Origin: Lepidodermella squamata
Taxonomy: Eukaryota; Gastrotricha
Direction of reading: 5' to 3'
Assembly: GCA_047495785.1 (NCBI GenBank)
Contig: JBLDXI010000026.1
Location: forward strand, 1,422,532 to 1,486,531
Length of the DNA stretch: 64,000 nucleotides
Shown: in pieces, positions 34,560-47,300 of the stretch
Numbering within the stretch: position 1 is the stretch's first letter
How the letters are laid out: every line of letters begins with the position of its first letter
Notes under the pieces: generated by a model
Databases searched by the model: none
Seen by the model: the letters and a program-made list of their open reading frames with translations, nothing else
What the model was told of the DNA's origin: nothing
Program-made: the position numbers and the translations under genes

Positions 34560-35929
34560 ATGATCACGATCTGTAAATCTGAACTGCTAAAGATTCTAGC
34601 ATTCATAACTTTTTACTATGTACAAACTCTCTGCAGTTTGAGCGACAATGGTAGCCAAAGCGCGACTACATTAGCGGCCCCAATGGACTCTTTGCTAATA
34701 GATAGCTTGAAAAAACGCTGTTGGGAGATAAACGCGCCAAAAACAACTCCAAGATGCTCCCTGCAGAATGAGTATCAGGTAGTGGAGCTTGGTATGCGCG
34801 CTGAGCTATTGCGCTTACTTTCGGTCAGCGACACGGAGCAGTCGTTAGTTGAAACAACCTGGCTAAACGCTCTCCATTAATTCTTAATCAACTTATAGAA
34901 TGGCGGTCGCTTTGGAACTGGCTTTCATGTGGGAAATACCATGCATTGAATGGAGAAACGATCCTCAGTGGAAAGATATTGAATATGTAACGCTGGACGC
35001 CAAAGCAATATGGCGCCCATTAATGCAGCATACGAATGCGGTGAAATACTTCGATGCTGTAGATCGGTTCGTTTATATTTACGCGAAGCTGATTATTGCA
35101 TTAATTTATTTTCGAAGTAACGGAATGGTAGATGCTGTTCTCCTAAAATATGGCATAGCAAACTGGGGAGCGGCTGGGAAATTTGAGTCAACCTGCAATT
35201 TGAATTTCTTATATTTTCCATTCGATTATCAAACCTGTGAAATAATCTTCACAGTGAGTTATTTCGGACAAACAGAATTTGAACTTCCCAAGTTTTATTT
35301 TATAGCTGTACTCGCCTACGTTCGAGGTAGTGTTCGCCAGGAACGATAGCGAAGTAATGATTACCGATAAATTCAACGATGATGGCAGCCCATGGGATGT
35401 TGCGATGGCAACTTGGCGTGTGGAGGAAGTCGAATCTATGATAAATACATTTAACCGGGGACGATTCACCGTCACGATCCATCTTAAAAGGCGTCCTAAG
35501 TTTTACATGACTAACATCTTTATACCAGTTTTATTACTTGTTGTACTTCTGTTGGCGTCATTGATAATTCCACCAGATGCAGAACGGTGCGGATTCACCA
35601 TCACGATCTTGCTCGCTTTTGCCGTGCTGCAGAATTCGATCAATACGAATATTCCTCAGACTAATGATACCATCCTGGCTGTTTATTACATCACGGCACA
35701 AATGGGGCTCGGAACGCTACTAACGATTTACTCAGTTTTAGCCTCGAGTCTTTGTAGACACAAGCATTTTCGAAACACAGTTGTCTTGGAGAAACTCTCT
35801 AAATCCTTCAGGATTGCCAAGATAAGACTGGTTGACCTTGCAATATTGGCTGCAGCTGTCATTCTTGAGATTGCAATCAACGCTTTCTACTTCTGCGCGG
35901 TGCTAATCTTCAACAAGCCACCCGAATGA
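34560..35929 (+). CDS. Cys-loop ligand-gated ion channel subunit, nicotinic receptor-like
   Basis: Three exons, 34560-34843, 34899-35253 and 35306-35929, give 420 residues. A signal peptide (ILAFITFYYVQTLC) leads into the extracellular domain. The Cys-loop is CNLNFLYFPFDYQTC, with the exact 13-residue spacing of the family. M1 begins FYMTNIFIPVLLLVVLLLAS, then AER before M2 as in cation-selective GEK/GER types, then M2 (TITILLAFAVLQNSI), M3 and a short intracellular loop, and M4. The vicinal cysteine pair of alpha-type loop C is absent from the SPWDVAMATWRVEEVE region, so a canonical acetylcholine alpha-subunit role is unlikely. The M3-M4 loop (about 35 residues) is very short. The stop lies 97 bp from the convergent SLC44 gene. 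Ligand unknown. Confidence 0.9.
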
Positions 35930-36026
35930 AACTATCGCAGGTATTTACTGGACATTACAAGTATTATGTAGGAAATCGGTGATTGGTAATAATAATTTCA
36001 AAGCAATTTATAAAGTCTTTTGCATG

Positions 36027-38734
36027 TTAATCGGACGATTTCTTGTCTTTTTTGTTCTTTTTGCCAACAATGCTGAGCAGCGATTTCTTCGCCCTGTACG
36101 GCTTCTCTGGGGTACCATCGTTGTACTTCAAGTCATACACTAAAATCCAATTTTATCATTACAAGGCGATGAAATTCTCTTAGGATACTTACTTATGTTT
36201 AGGAATATTGTGTCAATTGCCATTTTATACACGCTGAAGAAGCATAGGGCAGCAAGAATCGAAGCGATTAGTTCCACCTAAAAACTTAAATCATCAGATG
36301 AATTTTCCGAAATAGCTTCACTTACAATCAGAGGAATGTAGAAATATTTAACGTTAGGAAGAATCTCAGGTGGAACATCGAATCCAATGAGGCTAGGATA
36401 GAATGTGAATAAGGCAAGTGTTCCTATACCAGAGACAATGATGAAGACTGATATGCCGATAAGAACTGCTGAGATGGTCTCGAGGACAACTAGCCGAACC
36501 GCATTTTCCACAATTAGCTTCAAAGCCTTTCTTCCTGAGTAGCAGAAATGCCTGCCCTTGAGTGCCAACTAAAAGTTTACGTAAGAAGTTATTAGAATTC
36601 GATAATTTTGCTACTTATTGGACTTACGATAATGTAAGCGTTCTTCGTGATGAATTTCAGCAGTTTCTCGACGCACCACAAACAGCATCGGAAGCAGCGT
36701 AGTAACAGGACCCCAACTGGATTATGCATCTTCCGGAATTGTATCTCGAAAAAGTGAATGACAGCTCGAATGGTTTGAATGATAGCAATGATAAGAGCTC
36801 CGAACGCCATCGTGCCCATGTGGTAGCGCACAGCGCGCCAAAGAGCTCCGAAAAGCTGGAATGTCTCCGAATCTCTGGTGCCATGATTCCAATACCACGA
36901 AGAAAAGGACCCGGCCAAAGTCGTGTAATTGAGCGCCAAAATAAAATTAATGATCCAGTACCATGCAAAAATCATAGCGATAAGCACTGGCCACATATCC
37001 CTAGGAGGAACTCGAAAAATGCGAAAACATTGCCTTAAAATGGCTCAGCTTACTTTATGTTGTTTTCCAAGGTCTGGATTGTGAGGTTTTGTTCGCCATT
37101 CGATGTAGAGGTCAAAAAGTAGATTAGGCCAATGAAAAACAACGCGTGAATTCCGAGCTGAAGAGCGAAAGGAATCACAGGCCAAGCTAGTGCCATCATA
37201 CTTCCTCCAATAGCTCGGCTGCTCTCAGTGACAACGGCAGCTGCCAGCCGGATTCGATTGAACAAAGCGCAAAATAGGATAAGGAAAACCAAAGCAACCA
37301 AGGTGGCCAACAGAGCTACAAGAAATCAGTCAGGGTCTTAATAACTTTAATTCAAAGGAGCGCTAACCTATGACGAGCCAGACATCCGTGGGAATCGCGC
37401 TGAGATCTTCGGCAGGAACGATTCCAAGAACTTTTTCATAGCCCTTGCTCAAGTTGTCGTAGACGATCCAAGTGAACGCGGCAGCTGTCAATGATCCAAG
37501 AACAAGAACGACTACTGTGAACCAAATCACACATGGCCCAAGGAATCTCATTAGGAAAATCCAAATGAAAGAAACAACCATGGTCATAACAGTAAACCTG
37601 CATGGCTCAGGTAAGAAAGCGTATTTAGGAAAGGAAAACGGCTTACACAATCAAATGTATCCAAGATTCTGCGAGGTCGTTGACGATATCGTTGAGGAAT
37701 GGCAGGGAGTTATGCGCTGTTTTCAAGTTCCTAGCAAATCAATTGATGAAAATGTTACACCACAAATTTATAATCCTTACTTCTTAGCAGCGTCAACATT
37801 GACAAGAGCCCTGTTGTCCTTATCGACAAACGTTTTCGCTAAATCAAGTGTTACGCTGTCATTTTCTCCAAGGAACTTGGGTTCGCATCGGAAGAGGAAT
37901 TCGGTAGATGGGAAAATGTAGGCTGGGCACCTTCCACTTCTGACGTTTTCCTCGACTGTTTTATCAAGTTCACCATTGGCACAAAAATCAGCTAAGGCTA
38001 TCTCCTCTTCCTGAGATTTGATCATTTTGCCTTCGAGTTTCGACAAAGCATCGTCTGGCCAGTTCCAAGTCACACCAGGGCAGCTGGCCACGCAAATCTA
38101 AGAGAGAAATGATCTTAGTCGCTAGTTCACTCATAAGGTTTTATTTTAGTACCGAAGGGTTGCAGCCGGTGGTTAGATAGGAGTTCGAATCAGTTGCAAT
38201 GCATTCGATCGGGTCTAATGAAAACAAAACCGGCTTGCTTTTCAGCGAACCGACGCCGCACATCTGTCCGCCTGGATTCGTGTGGCCTCTGAACAGAACG
38301 TAAGGATCGCCGAAGAAGAAACCGGCTAAACAAATGGCGATGAACGCAACGAAGACCACGCTGAAGAGCAGCAGGCAAAGGACATCTGTGCAGGACCGTT
38401 TAGCATCGAGAGGGCCTCGGAAGCGAGTTGGGCTTGTTGAACTGCGGTCCTTCTTACCGGAGTCATCTTGTTGTAGGATTGGCGGGACAGGTTCCATCAC
38501 CCCGACGGGTGAAGCTCCTGGATACATTCCACCCGGGGGTGGTGGAGGGGGCATCATCATCATAGGGGGTGGAGGAGGACCCATCATCATCATTTGAGGT
38601 GGAGGAGAGCCCATCGTCATTGGCGGTGGTGGATACGGTGCCCCGGGAGGTGGATAGTACATAGGAACCCCTGGAGGAGGAGGCGCAGTTGGCTGCTCGA
38701 CAGGAGCAACTTGATTGTTTCGCGGCAGACCCAT
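36027..38734 (-). CDS. Choline transporter-like protein, SLC44 family, Pro/Met-rich N-terminus (tandem copy 1)
   Basis: Nine exons give 762 residues: 38734-38153, 38097-37781, 37730-37647, 37597-37368, 37315-37054, 37000-36628, 36568-36326, 36277-36193, 36139-36027. About 90 cytoplasmic N-terminal residues are Pro/Met-rich, with repeats such as MMMMGPPPPPMMMMPPPPPP. TM1 follows (DVLCLLLFSVVFVAFIAICL), then the cysteine-containing first extracellular loop (GRCPAYIF, FLFRCEPKFLG). The conserved block MGTMAFGALIIAIIQTIR and CCLWCVEKLLKFI come later. The end is LFFSVYKMAIDTIF-like (CFFSVYKMAIDTIF) followed by a Lys-rich tail. It shares its last two intron positions and tail sequence (NDGTPEKPYRA) with the neighbour at 39163-41707, so the two are tandem duplicates. 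The spacing from that neighbour is 428 bp. An acceptor-like AATATTTTTAG lies 9 nt before the ATG. Confidence 0.92.
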
Positions 38735-38951
38735 TCAACTGTACTAAAAATATTAAAGATTTGCCTTTGAAGGAAGGAAATGCTAATTCCAATGCTTTAC
38801 CTATTATCTCACTTCGCCCCGCCCACTGAGATAAGGCAGTACCAGTGACCTCCATTGCTTTATTATCACGGTGAATAGTAGTATGATAGGAAATTAGGGT
38901 GGAACCAAAAATTCGTCACACCCTTTTTACACGCGAAAAAACGAATCACTG

Positions 38952-38957
38952 TTTATT
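38952..38957 (-). terminator. Candidate polyadenylation signal for the upstream SLC44 copy
   Basis: AATAAA on the minus strand (TTTATT on plus), 206 bp downstream of the 39163-41707 gene's stop codon and 218 bp before the next gene's ATG. It is in the position expected for a 3' end between the two tandem copies. Confidence 0.4.
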
Positions 38958-39162
38958 GCTGTCACATAAACATTACATTATCAGTACTCACAAAATATCT
39001 TGAGTCTATAGGAACATTTTGCTGAGCAGGGAGTCAGACGCAGCAGCCTTTTCCACCCAACTCTTTCTTCATAAAAAAAATATCGTAGAGAATTTTTTCA
39101 CCGATTTATGAGTTATAAAGTCTGATTTTGGTACAAAACATGCAGAATAATATCGACTAGCT

Positions 39163-41707
39163 TTAGGCAGACTTCTCGTTCTTCTTGCTGACGACATTGA
39201 GCAGCGATTTACCTGCTCGATAGGGCTTTTCGGGAGTTCCATCATTCTCCTTCAAATCATACACTAAATCGAAAATTTTTGAATCGAATGGAAAGGTCCA
39301 ACTTATCCAACTTACTCAAATTAAGGAATATTGTGTCAATCGCCATTTTGTAAACGCTGAAAAAGCAAAGGGCGGCTAGGAGAGATGCAATCAGCTCAAT
39401 CTGTAGGAGAAAATTAGGAGTTTTCACGGAATATTAGACAAAAAATTACAATTAGAGGAATGAAGAAGTATCGCAAAGTTGGCGAAATCGGTTTCAGCCA
39501 GGCCCAATTAACTAGAGCTGGGTTGAAAACGAATAGAGCCATAACACCAATGCTTCCGACAATCAGGAAAATAGAGATGGCTATCATTGCTGATGAGATG
39601 GAATCCAAAATCACCAGTCTTTTACGTAGATTATAAATAAATAATCAGCGGAATTTTGAAGTAAAATACCTAACGCTGTTGCTTGCAATCAAACTGAAAG
39701 CTTTTCGGGCCGAGGAGCAGAAATTTTTCCCACTTAAAGCTATCATGATATACGCGTTTTTTGTGATCATCTGAAGGAACCGTTCAAGGCAACACAAACA
39801 ACATCCTAAGCACCTGTATAAATTACAGAAAAAATAAGAAAAATCTTGGGAATAAAGGAATCCTTACTTGAGCAAGATTACCCCAATAGGATTGTTCATC
39901 TTTTTGAATTGCTTCTCTAGATACAGCAATATAGCCCGTATGGTTTGCACAATTGCGATGAGTAAAGCTCCGAAAGCCATAGATCCAAGGTGGTAGCGAA
40001 AAGCTCGCCAAAGAGCGGATAAAAGTTGAAGATTCTCCGCGTGTTTTGTCCCATGGTTCCAATACCAGCTGGAAAAACAGCCGGCGAGAGTGACGTAATT
40101 CAGTGCGAGGATGAAATTGATGATCCAAAACCAGCTGAAGATAATTCCTATGATATAGGGCCACATATTTCTGCCATAAAAAAATGCAAGTACATTTTGC
40201 AAAAATTATTGATTTTTTTACTTGATATTTTCATTCACAGTTGCCATGCTGATTTCTTGGCCAGATCGATTTGAAGTTGCGGTGAGGAAGAAAGCCATTC
40301 CGACTAAAAATAACGCGTGAATCACCATCTGCATCGCAAAAGGAATAACTGGCCAGAATAGGGTTCCTATACTTCCGGCAACGGCTCGGCTGCTTTCGCT
40401 AACAATTTGCGCTGCTAGGCAAATGCGGTTGAAAACAGCGCAGAAAATTATGAGTAGAATCAAGAAGGCAATCGTTAGCAGAATGGCGACGACGAGATAG
40501 ACATCGGTTGAAACCGTTTTAAACTCCTTCATAGGAATAACGCCGAAGAGAAATTCGTAGTCCTTCTTCAAGGCGTCGTAAATAACCCAGCAAAATGCGG
40601 CAGCTTTTAAAATTCAGTTAAAATTTCCAAAATTTTCAAAAAAACATACCAAGCCCGCTGCCAAAGACAATGAGAATTGTTGTTAGCCAAATCAAACACG
40701 GGCCGAAGAAACGGAGAAAAATGATCCAAAGGAATGAGACAGCCATAGTAATGAGAGTAAACCTAACAATTTTCGGGTAAAAATAAGCTATTTTCTGACG
40801 AAGATTTCCTTACACTAGGACGTGTGGCCACGATTCAGTTATATCTCGAATTACATCGCTTACAACAGGCATTGAATTGTGGGCTAGAGCCAAATTTCTG
40901 GAAATAGTTGTATTAAGGACAATTTTGAATGGATGATCCTTTTACTTGACTGCCTCGTCTGTTTTCAAAGGTCTTCCGTCCGAGTTCTTGAAGCTTTTCG
41001 ACAGGTTCAACATTGCTGTATTTCCGTTGCTCAAAAACGACGGTTCGCATCTGTAGAAATAATTAGTCGAATCGAATAGGTACGGCGGGCATTTGCCAGC
41101 TCGAACAAGGTCGCCAACTTTACCCGATAACTGTTCGCTTTCACTCAACGACCGGCAGTAATTTATCAACTGGGGGACATTTGCGACTAATTTGTCCACG
41201 CTATCTTGCCATGTCCAGGAGGGTATTGACGATGGGCATGATTCGACACAAGTACTAGGAGCGCACCCTGTTAGCATGTATTGATTAGGCTGGTCGGCGA
41301 TACAATTAATTGGGTCAAATGCGAATAGAAACATTTTATTGCGGAGAGGTCCGTTTCCGCACGTGGCACCGCTTGAATCACGCCCCATAAACAAAATTAA
41401 AGGATTGCCAATGACAATTCCAACAACTGATACCAGGATAAAAGCGGCAAAAACGAGGAAAAATAAAATTAGACAAATTATGTCAGTACAGGATCTGAAA
41501 CAAATTATTGAAATAAATTTTGATTTTCGGCAATTTTTGCTACCTTTTTGCTGAGAGAGGCCCTTTGAAGTTATCAAGAGCATTGCCTGAATTGTCGAGA
41601 TTCGGATCAGAGATTACAGGAGAACTGAATGATTTAGAGTCGTCAATATTCGCGGGTTGTTGCTGCAGCTCCTCATTTCGTTTTTTTGTCGACTGCGAAG
41701 CGCCCAT
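39163..41707 (-). CDS. Choline transporter-like protein, SLC44 family (tandem copy 2)
   Basis: Ten exons give 697 residues: 41707-41544, 41494-40946, 40897-40814, 40762-40650, 40603-40222, 40170-39868, 39813-39670, 39618-39450, 39400-39316, 39263-39163. It begins MGASQSTKKRNEEL and lacks the Pro/Met repeats of copy 1. Conserved blocks run in family order: CTDIICLILFFLVFAAFILV, GKCPPYLF, FYRCEPSFLS, HLGSMAFGALLIAIVQTIR, CCLCCLERFLQM, NAYIMIALSGKNFCSSARKAF, CFFSVYKMAIDTIF, NDGTPEKPYRAGKSLL. Compared with copy 1 it has additional introns inside exons 4/5 and 6. The YIMIALSGKNFCSSA motif, universal in SLC44, is contiguous here. In copy 1 the corresponding exon junction reads YII then LALKGRHFCYSG, so that block has diverged. 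Confidence 0.92.
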
Positions 41708-43947
41708 TTGTTATGTTTTTTTAGTTAAAAAAATATTTAAGGGTTATTACACTGAGGCGACTTCTGCCAAAGAAGCTAGACATCGCATCGGTTTGTATAG
41801 CATATATTAGTATTCGCACCCCTTGCTCGTATCATAAAGTATTCGAGCAGGCTTTACAACTGCTCTCTTTGCAAACACACACCTGCGTGGTTCATAATGC
41901 ATATAACGCTGCTTTTCATCCATCAGCTGTATATTAGTTATAATACGATAATTTTTCGCCTCGCATTTCAAGATGATGATGTTATTATTTTTTCAGCGTA
42001 TTATAGCGATATCGAGTCGTGGGTGACGAATTATGATTAGGCAGTTTTGCGGCTTTTCCCACCATCACCACCAGGTACAAAACCCCTCGGGGAAATATGA
42101 AGAAAGCTGCTGTCGAAAAATTGATCACAATTATGAATAAAATCGAATATGAAGAATGCGAATCCCACGAGTGTCCACTGAATCGACAGCGCGGGTCAGT
42201 TTTGATTACGATTTGAAACTGAATGACAAAATATCACGAGCTGTATGAATATATTGCCTGATATAGCGTGTTCAAATTTTCAAATCAGTCACCTAAAAAC
42301 CATAAACAATCATCGATCAACATCCCATATATTTTTGCTTTGATTCTCCTCACTGCTTGTTGCTTTTTATATTACCTAGCCTGGCATCTAAGGGTATACA
42401 TACCTACTTATTAAATTAATGAATTTTCTAATATGTGCTAATGTTCTTTTATACCTTTTACGCTATACATATAATATTATAAATTTTGTTGACATCGGAA
42501 ACTGAAACGGACTGAATTGACTGACCATCACGATTTTTCTGCCGGCACCTGTGCAGAAGGCGTGTATAACTATTTTTGTGAGCGTTCGATCTCGGACTTG
42601 AGACTTGAGCTCTTAATAAATAAATATATACCTGAAGATTTTCGAAATTCATTCATCAGATGAAATAATTGTTTTTGTTCACATATTATTCAGTTGTTTT
42701 GAGAGGAAGCAATCTTAATTCGCCAATTAAAAACCTCGTCATATATTGACTGCTGAAACGAGCTTTATTTATTTATTCAATCCTCAATCGTGTGAATAAT
42801 CTTACGATGCGTGAATAAATAGCCGCATGAAACATATGGCGCATAGGGACCAACCCCCGGCCCACCTTGTCGTTTTTCTTCGCCTTTCTTCGCCTAAGAA
42901 GTTTTTTAATAGCCTCATAATTCATCGACACCCACGTGATGATAATTTGCTACCACGCGTGGAAAAAGGTGACATGGCTTGTATATTCTTCGCCTGTACA
43001 AATTAATCATCATCGGTAGGTATTTTATATTTACCTTCATTATAGAAAAATTCAATTTTTTTTAAATCGCATTTGCACTGAAATAAATGCTGCTTGCCAA
43101 ACCTCAACTTTGATTGCTTGTTTGCTTTTCAGAAAATCAGCGCGTAGGTCGGTTTCCCCTTGAAATACCGTGTTTTACCCATGCATTACGATGAGATCCT
43201 CCATTGCTCAGATTTTTTGTAAATCAATTTTACATGCATAATTTTTCTGTCCAGCCTTTTAACAATAGAATGCCTAGACTTGAAAGCTAGATCTGTTTTA
43301 TTCTCAAAAATTCTAATGCCAAACCATGACGGAGTAGGTACCCATAACAGCATAGTTAAATTCTAGCAACAGTACCACCATAGCTTGGAGATTAGATGTC
43401 AGAAATATTCCATTGAATGGGGTCTTCCAATATGTTTTCCATTATATCAAGAAGATTTAGCAGCTAAACCGCTTTTTTGCCGCGTGCGTGGATGGGTAAT
43501 GAAATCGCGAGGTCATCGCCCCATAATAATCAAATGGGTCAACTGCCGAATTGCGATCCTCACTTGCTTATCCTCCAAGCCCTTTCGTCCACTGCTAAAA
43601 ATTCAAGTCATCCGATTGTCGGTTATTTGCCATTTTCTCCAGCAAGTAATTTATCGCCCGATCGTAATTTATGAGACCAATAATCCCACGGGGTGATCGA
43701 GAATGAGCTAATGCGGAAGCAGTATTATTTTTTTTTATTCCATGCCGTTTATATTATATCACAATCGAAGTCCATACACATCTGTGATATTTCCAGGTAT
43801 TTAATTGCGAAAAATTCCCGAAAATAGCGATAAAAGTAGCCGACAGTGTAGGTGTGTTATTCCCACGTGATGATAAATTTTCACTTCATTACAGAAAATT
43901 CGAACTACAATAAGATTTATTGTCCAATTTTTATAGAAGCAACAGTT
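41708..43947. other. Intergenic region, AT-rich, no recognised gene
   Basis: Divergent promoters of the SLC44 copy 2 and the small secreted protein should lie here. Around 43477-43674 two overlapping plus-strand frames are open. One (GNEIARSSPHNNQMGQLPNC) has a composition that could be coding, but no start context, splice partner or family was recognised. Confidence 0.5.
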
Positions 43948-44310
43948 ATGAATTCGAAACTTTTTCTAGTCATCCTCGCGATGACTTGGCAATACGCGGT
44001 CGGCGATGTTCTGCTCGGCAATGATGAGTTTGACGATGACAGCGATGAAATCAATTTGCTGGCGCCGAAAGACACCGATGCCTTGTTCATCCCCGCTCAG
44101 ACACCCTGGGTCGCGAGGCTGTTCCGGCAAAGCATTCGCAGCGACAACGGCGATAACGACAGCCCGTTATTTCGCCAACGCTTGCCGGCTGCTGTCAACC
44201 AGCGAATTCAAATACGAGCATCCCAAGATGCGGCTATGCGAAATGGCGGCCAGAGTCGTTACGTCGCGGCAATGCCAGGCGGCCAGCAGCGAATTTTGTT
44301 CATGGGCTAG
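43948..44310 (+). CDS. Small secreted protein, possible neuropeptide precursor
   Basis: A single-exon reading frame of 120 residues. The N-terminus (MNSKLFLVILAMTWQYAVGD) is a clear signal peptide. The next part is acidic (DEFDDDSDE). The C-terminal half is rich in Arg, Gln and Asn and contains two LFRQ motifs (ARLFRQSIR, SPLFRQRLP). It ends GGQQRILFMG, so the last residue is Gly, which could permit amidation if cleaved after Arg. There is no cysteine in the mature part. An acceptor-like TTTTTATAG lies 11 nt before the ATG, and AATAAA occurs at 44522-44527, 212 nt after the stop. The gene structure is well supported; the peptide-precursor role is only a suggestion. No family was recognised. 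Confidence 0.65.
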   Translation: MNSKLFLVILAMTWQYAVGDVLLGNDEFDDDSDEINLLAPKDTDALFIPAQTPWVARLFRQSIRSDNGDNDSPLFRQRLPAAVNQRIQIRASQDAAMRNGGQSRYVAAMPGGQQRILFMG

Positions 44311-47300
44311 TATTAAAAAATCCTCGAAAAAAGTCATTATGTCGTAACTACTAGCCTGATTCATACCGGATTTCCGTCATATCTCATGAAATTTATAACC
44401 TGATTTTTGATTATAGATGAATCAGCGGCCGTGGGACCGTTCACGGTTGGCCCATCTTTGATCTCTAGCAATACTAATTCGGCCGCATTATAATCAAATT
44501 GTGTCTTGTTGATAAGCGTGAAATAAAATTACGATGAGTGATATAGCAGGTCATATTAATATTTTACTAATTAATTTTTGTAAAAGCGAGCAGCCCTCAA
44601 AATGAATAATAAAATGATTCGATTATGGACGTAAAATCTCTTGAAATTAAGTTATAAAAATAATGTACCAAAAAGCTCGTGTTTTTTTTGCTGCAATTTC
44701 TGATTTTTTTCCTAGCGAAATTTTGACATTTATAAACGGACAAAGTTTATTATGGGCAACCACCCAAACAATGAATAATGTTTTGCGGCGTTTATTTTAT
44801 TATTTGAACCCGACTCTCTTATCGGTGATTGAGTTCACTCAATACCCTGGGCTTATAGACGCAGGAAGGAAGAAGGTGAAGAGTTCTTGTTATGCAAGCT
44901 GATAGGTACTATCCTCTTCGATTTGGCCCACAATAATCAAAGCACAGGTGTGGCTTTTTAGTTTTTATTACTAATTTTCTCACGTAATTCACAAAAATTC
45001 CGATAACAAGAACGGCGGTCTCGTGAGTTCTAGCCGGGTAATACCTACAAGTTCGAAACCAGCTTGCCGATAACAAAAAACAGAGTTCACACCCTCTATC
45101 GACAACATGATTTGCCTCATTACCTTCACAAAAAAATGAGTTATTTTTTTCTGTTATTTTTTTTAAGTTAAATCTGCATACTTCTTGCGTCATAGCATCT
45201 TGTTATTTTTAAGCGTGGAAAATAAAAATATCAGTCACATTTATTTATAGATATTTACCGTATAAAAATAGCAACGAGAAGCGGCACGCGATCGCCAGGA
45301 ATCAGCATTTAACAATAGACCAAGCGTCTGATCGCAAAAAACCTGGATTTATTTATAGCCATTCAACACATAATCGGAGTGCTATGTATAGCTTAAGTAG
45401 CTATTATTGTCATTTTTGTCACTTCAAAGCAGAACAGCTATTTTTCGCCTCATGGATAACATCATGATAAATTGCCATGCATTAATCATACCCATCATTT
45501 TGTAAGACAAATTTCTTCGCCTGCGCTGATCTTGAAAATTAATATCACGAACCAGCAGCTCTCGAGTGAAGCAGATTTTCCGTTTAGATTGCAGCGTAGC
45601 ACACCCACCCGCCCTCGCACCTCCGTCGACGCGCATGAGATCATTATTTATTATATAGACTTTAATATAAAAAGATTTTTGCTTAAATTACTACTACTAC
45701 GACTACTACCTGTTCCTTTCCTTCTGTCTTCGCCTCGTAAGAGATCTCGAACTTTCGGAAGTTATTAAATAATCTTATTAGGCCTATAATTTCGAGCTAT
45801 TTTTACCTAGATCAAACCGCGAAAATTTTCAGTCCTCCAGGGCTTACCGTCGAGGATTTTGGTGCACAATTTGACCCGAATTACATTGATGCGCGGTTGA
45901 GCTAAAAAAAATTCAACTTGCGTAATTTTTTAATAATTTTTTTACCGCTTTCAATAATAAAATTATTCCTAATTTGAAATTTTAAAGGTTTTTAAGGTGA
46001 CTGGTCAATTATTTTTTACGGGTTAATTTAGTATAAATTAGCATAATGCTCGGCATCACATTTCCTTCAACCCTTATTCCAACTAATTTTCGCCCCTCTA
46101 ACCTTAAAAATATATTTTTCAAAAATGGCTCGTGCGTTCGCTCGTGCGCACATTTTCAGACGCGTTGGGCGGCGCGTGTTGTAGCAAGTTATTTTTCTGG
46201 GAACCGGCTGCTGTTTGCAAACCATCTGCAAGTCTTCAACTTCTCCCGCTTCTCAATCGTTCATGTCTTGAAAAATTTGAATTGCCCGCTCTTTTTCGGG
46301 CGATTTTTTTTATTTATCATCGTTATTTTTAGACCTGACACGTGCTCTGTTTTTTAATGATTTTATTGTTGATAAAAAATTATTCTTTTTCTAACTCAGC
46401 TTGTCTGAGCTCTTTTGTTCTAGCAGACTTGACTTCAAAAGGCTTAATTTTTTGAACTGACTTTGTACCAAAAATTCCTAAAATCTCATTTGGTTGACGA
46501 GCAATTTTTTAGCCATTATCTATTCATGATTTTCTCCCATCTAGAATGACTTATGTTACTCTCATGAGCTGCTAGTTGCTAATTTAAAATTTCGGCGAGG
46601 CGAATCGAATTTTTTTGAAAATTCATGAAGGTGGGCTACGTTATGAATCATCGATGTCTCAGTGTTTCGTCGGGCTTCTGAACAGGTATAGATAGATACA
46701 TGCGAAACGAAAACTTTTAGGCGAAATACCCTTGCTCGAGCGACAAAAATCGATAATTTTTTAATTATCGACAGGCTTAAAGTTAACCAGTCGTTCTATT
46801 TCACCTGCGTCGCTGAACATTATCATTTTAGGCGCTAATCCGTAAAAATCATAGACAGGTGTAGGACTTATGTATCGTCACTTATTTCATTATTTTTTTT
46901 TCGATAGATTCCTATTACTAAATGAAGCGCGTCGATATTAACCATAGTGAGAAGGTGCTGTGTTTTTTATATAAAATGGATCCTTTCAGCTTTACAACCA
47001 TAATGGAACCACTTTGGCATCATGTGGTTCTCGTTCGTTGTAGATGATGATAATCGCATCAAGAAATTTTTCTAGCAACGTCAAAAACTCTTTATATTAA
47101 TTTTCTATATATCCATTACTCTCCAATATTAGCGTAATTCAACCATTAGGTTTTTCCTACAAAAATAATATGTAGATGGTAGATTGACGAAATTTCCGAG
47201 TCGCATCTTATATTCGTAAGACATCTTGCCATGCATGTAAAAGCCGTAAATTAATAATGTCTTTTATACGGGCAGATGGTGCGCACAAATTTTCTCCCCT

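Noticed and set aside
46281-46312. A GCCCG/CGGGC stem followed by a run of T, like a bacterial intrinsic terminator.
   Set aside because: The window is eukaryotic, with introns throughout. The stem is only five base pairs and no gene ends there.
46046-46357. A 103-residue plus-strand ORF starting MLGITFPST.
   Set aside because: No domain, no signal peptide, no splice partners, and a composition typical of AT-rich spacer. Treated as chance.
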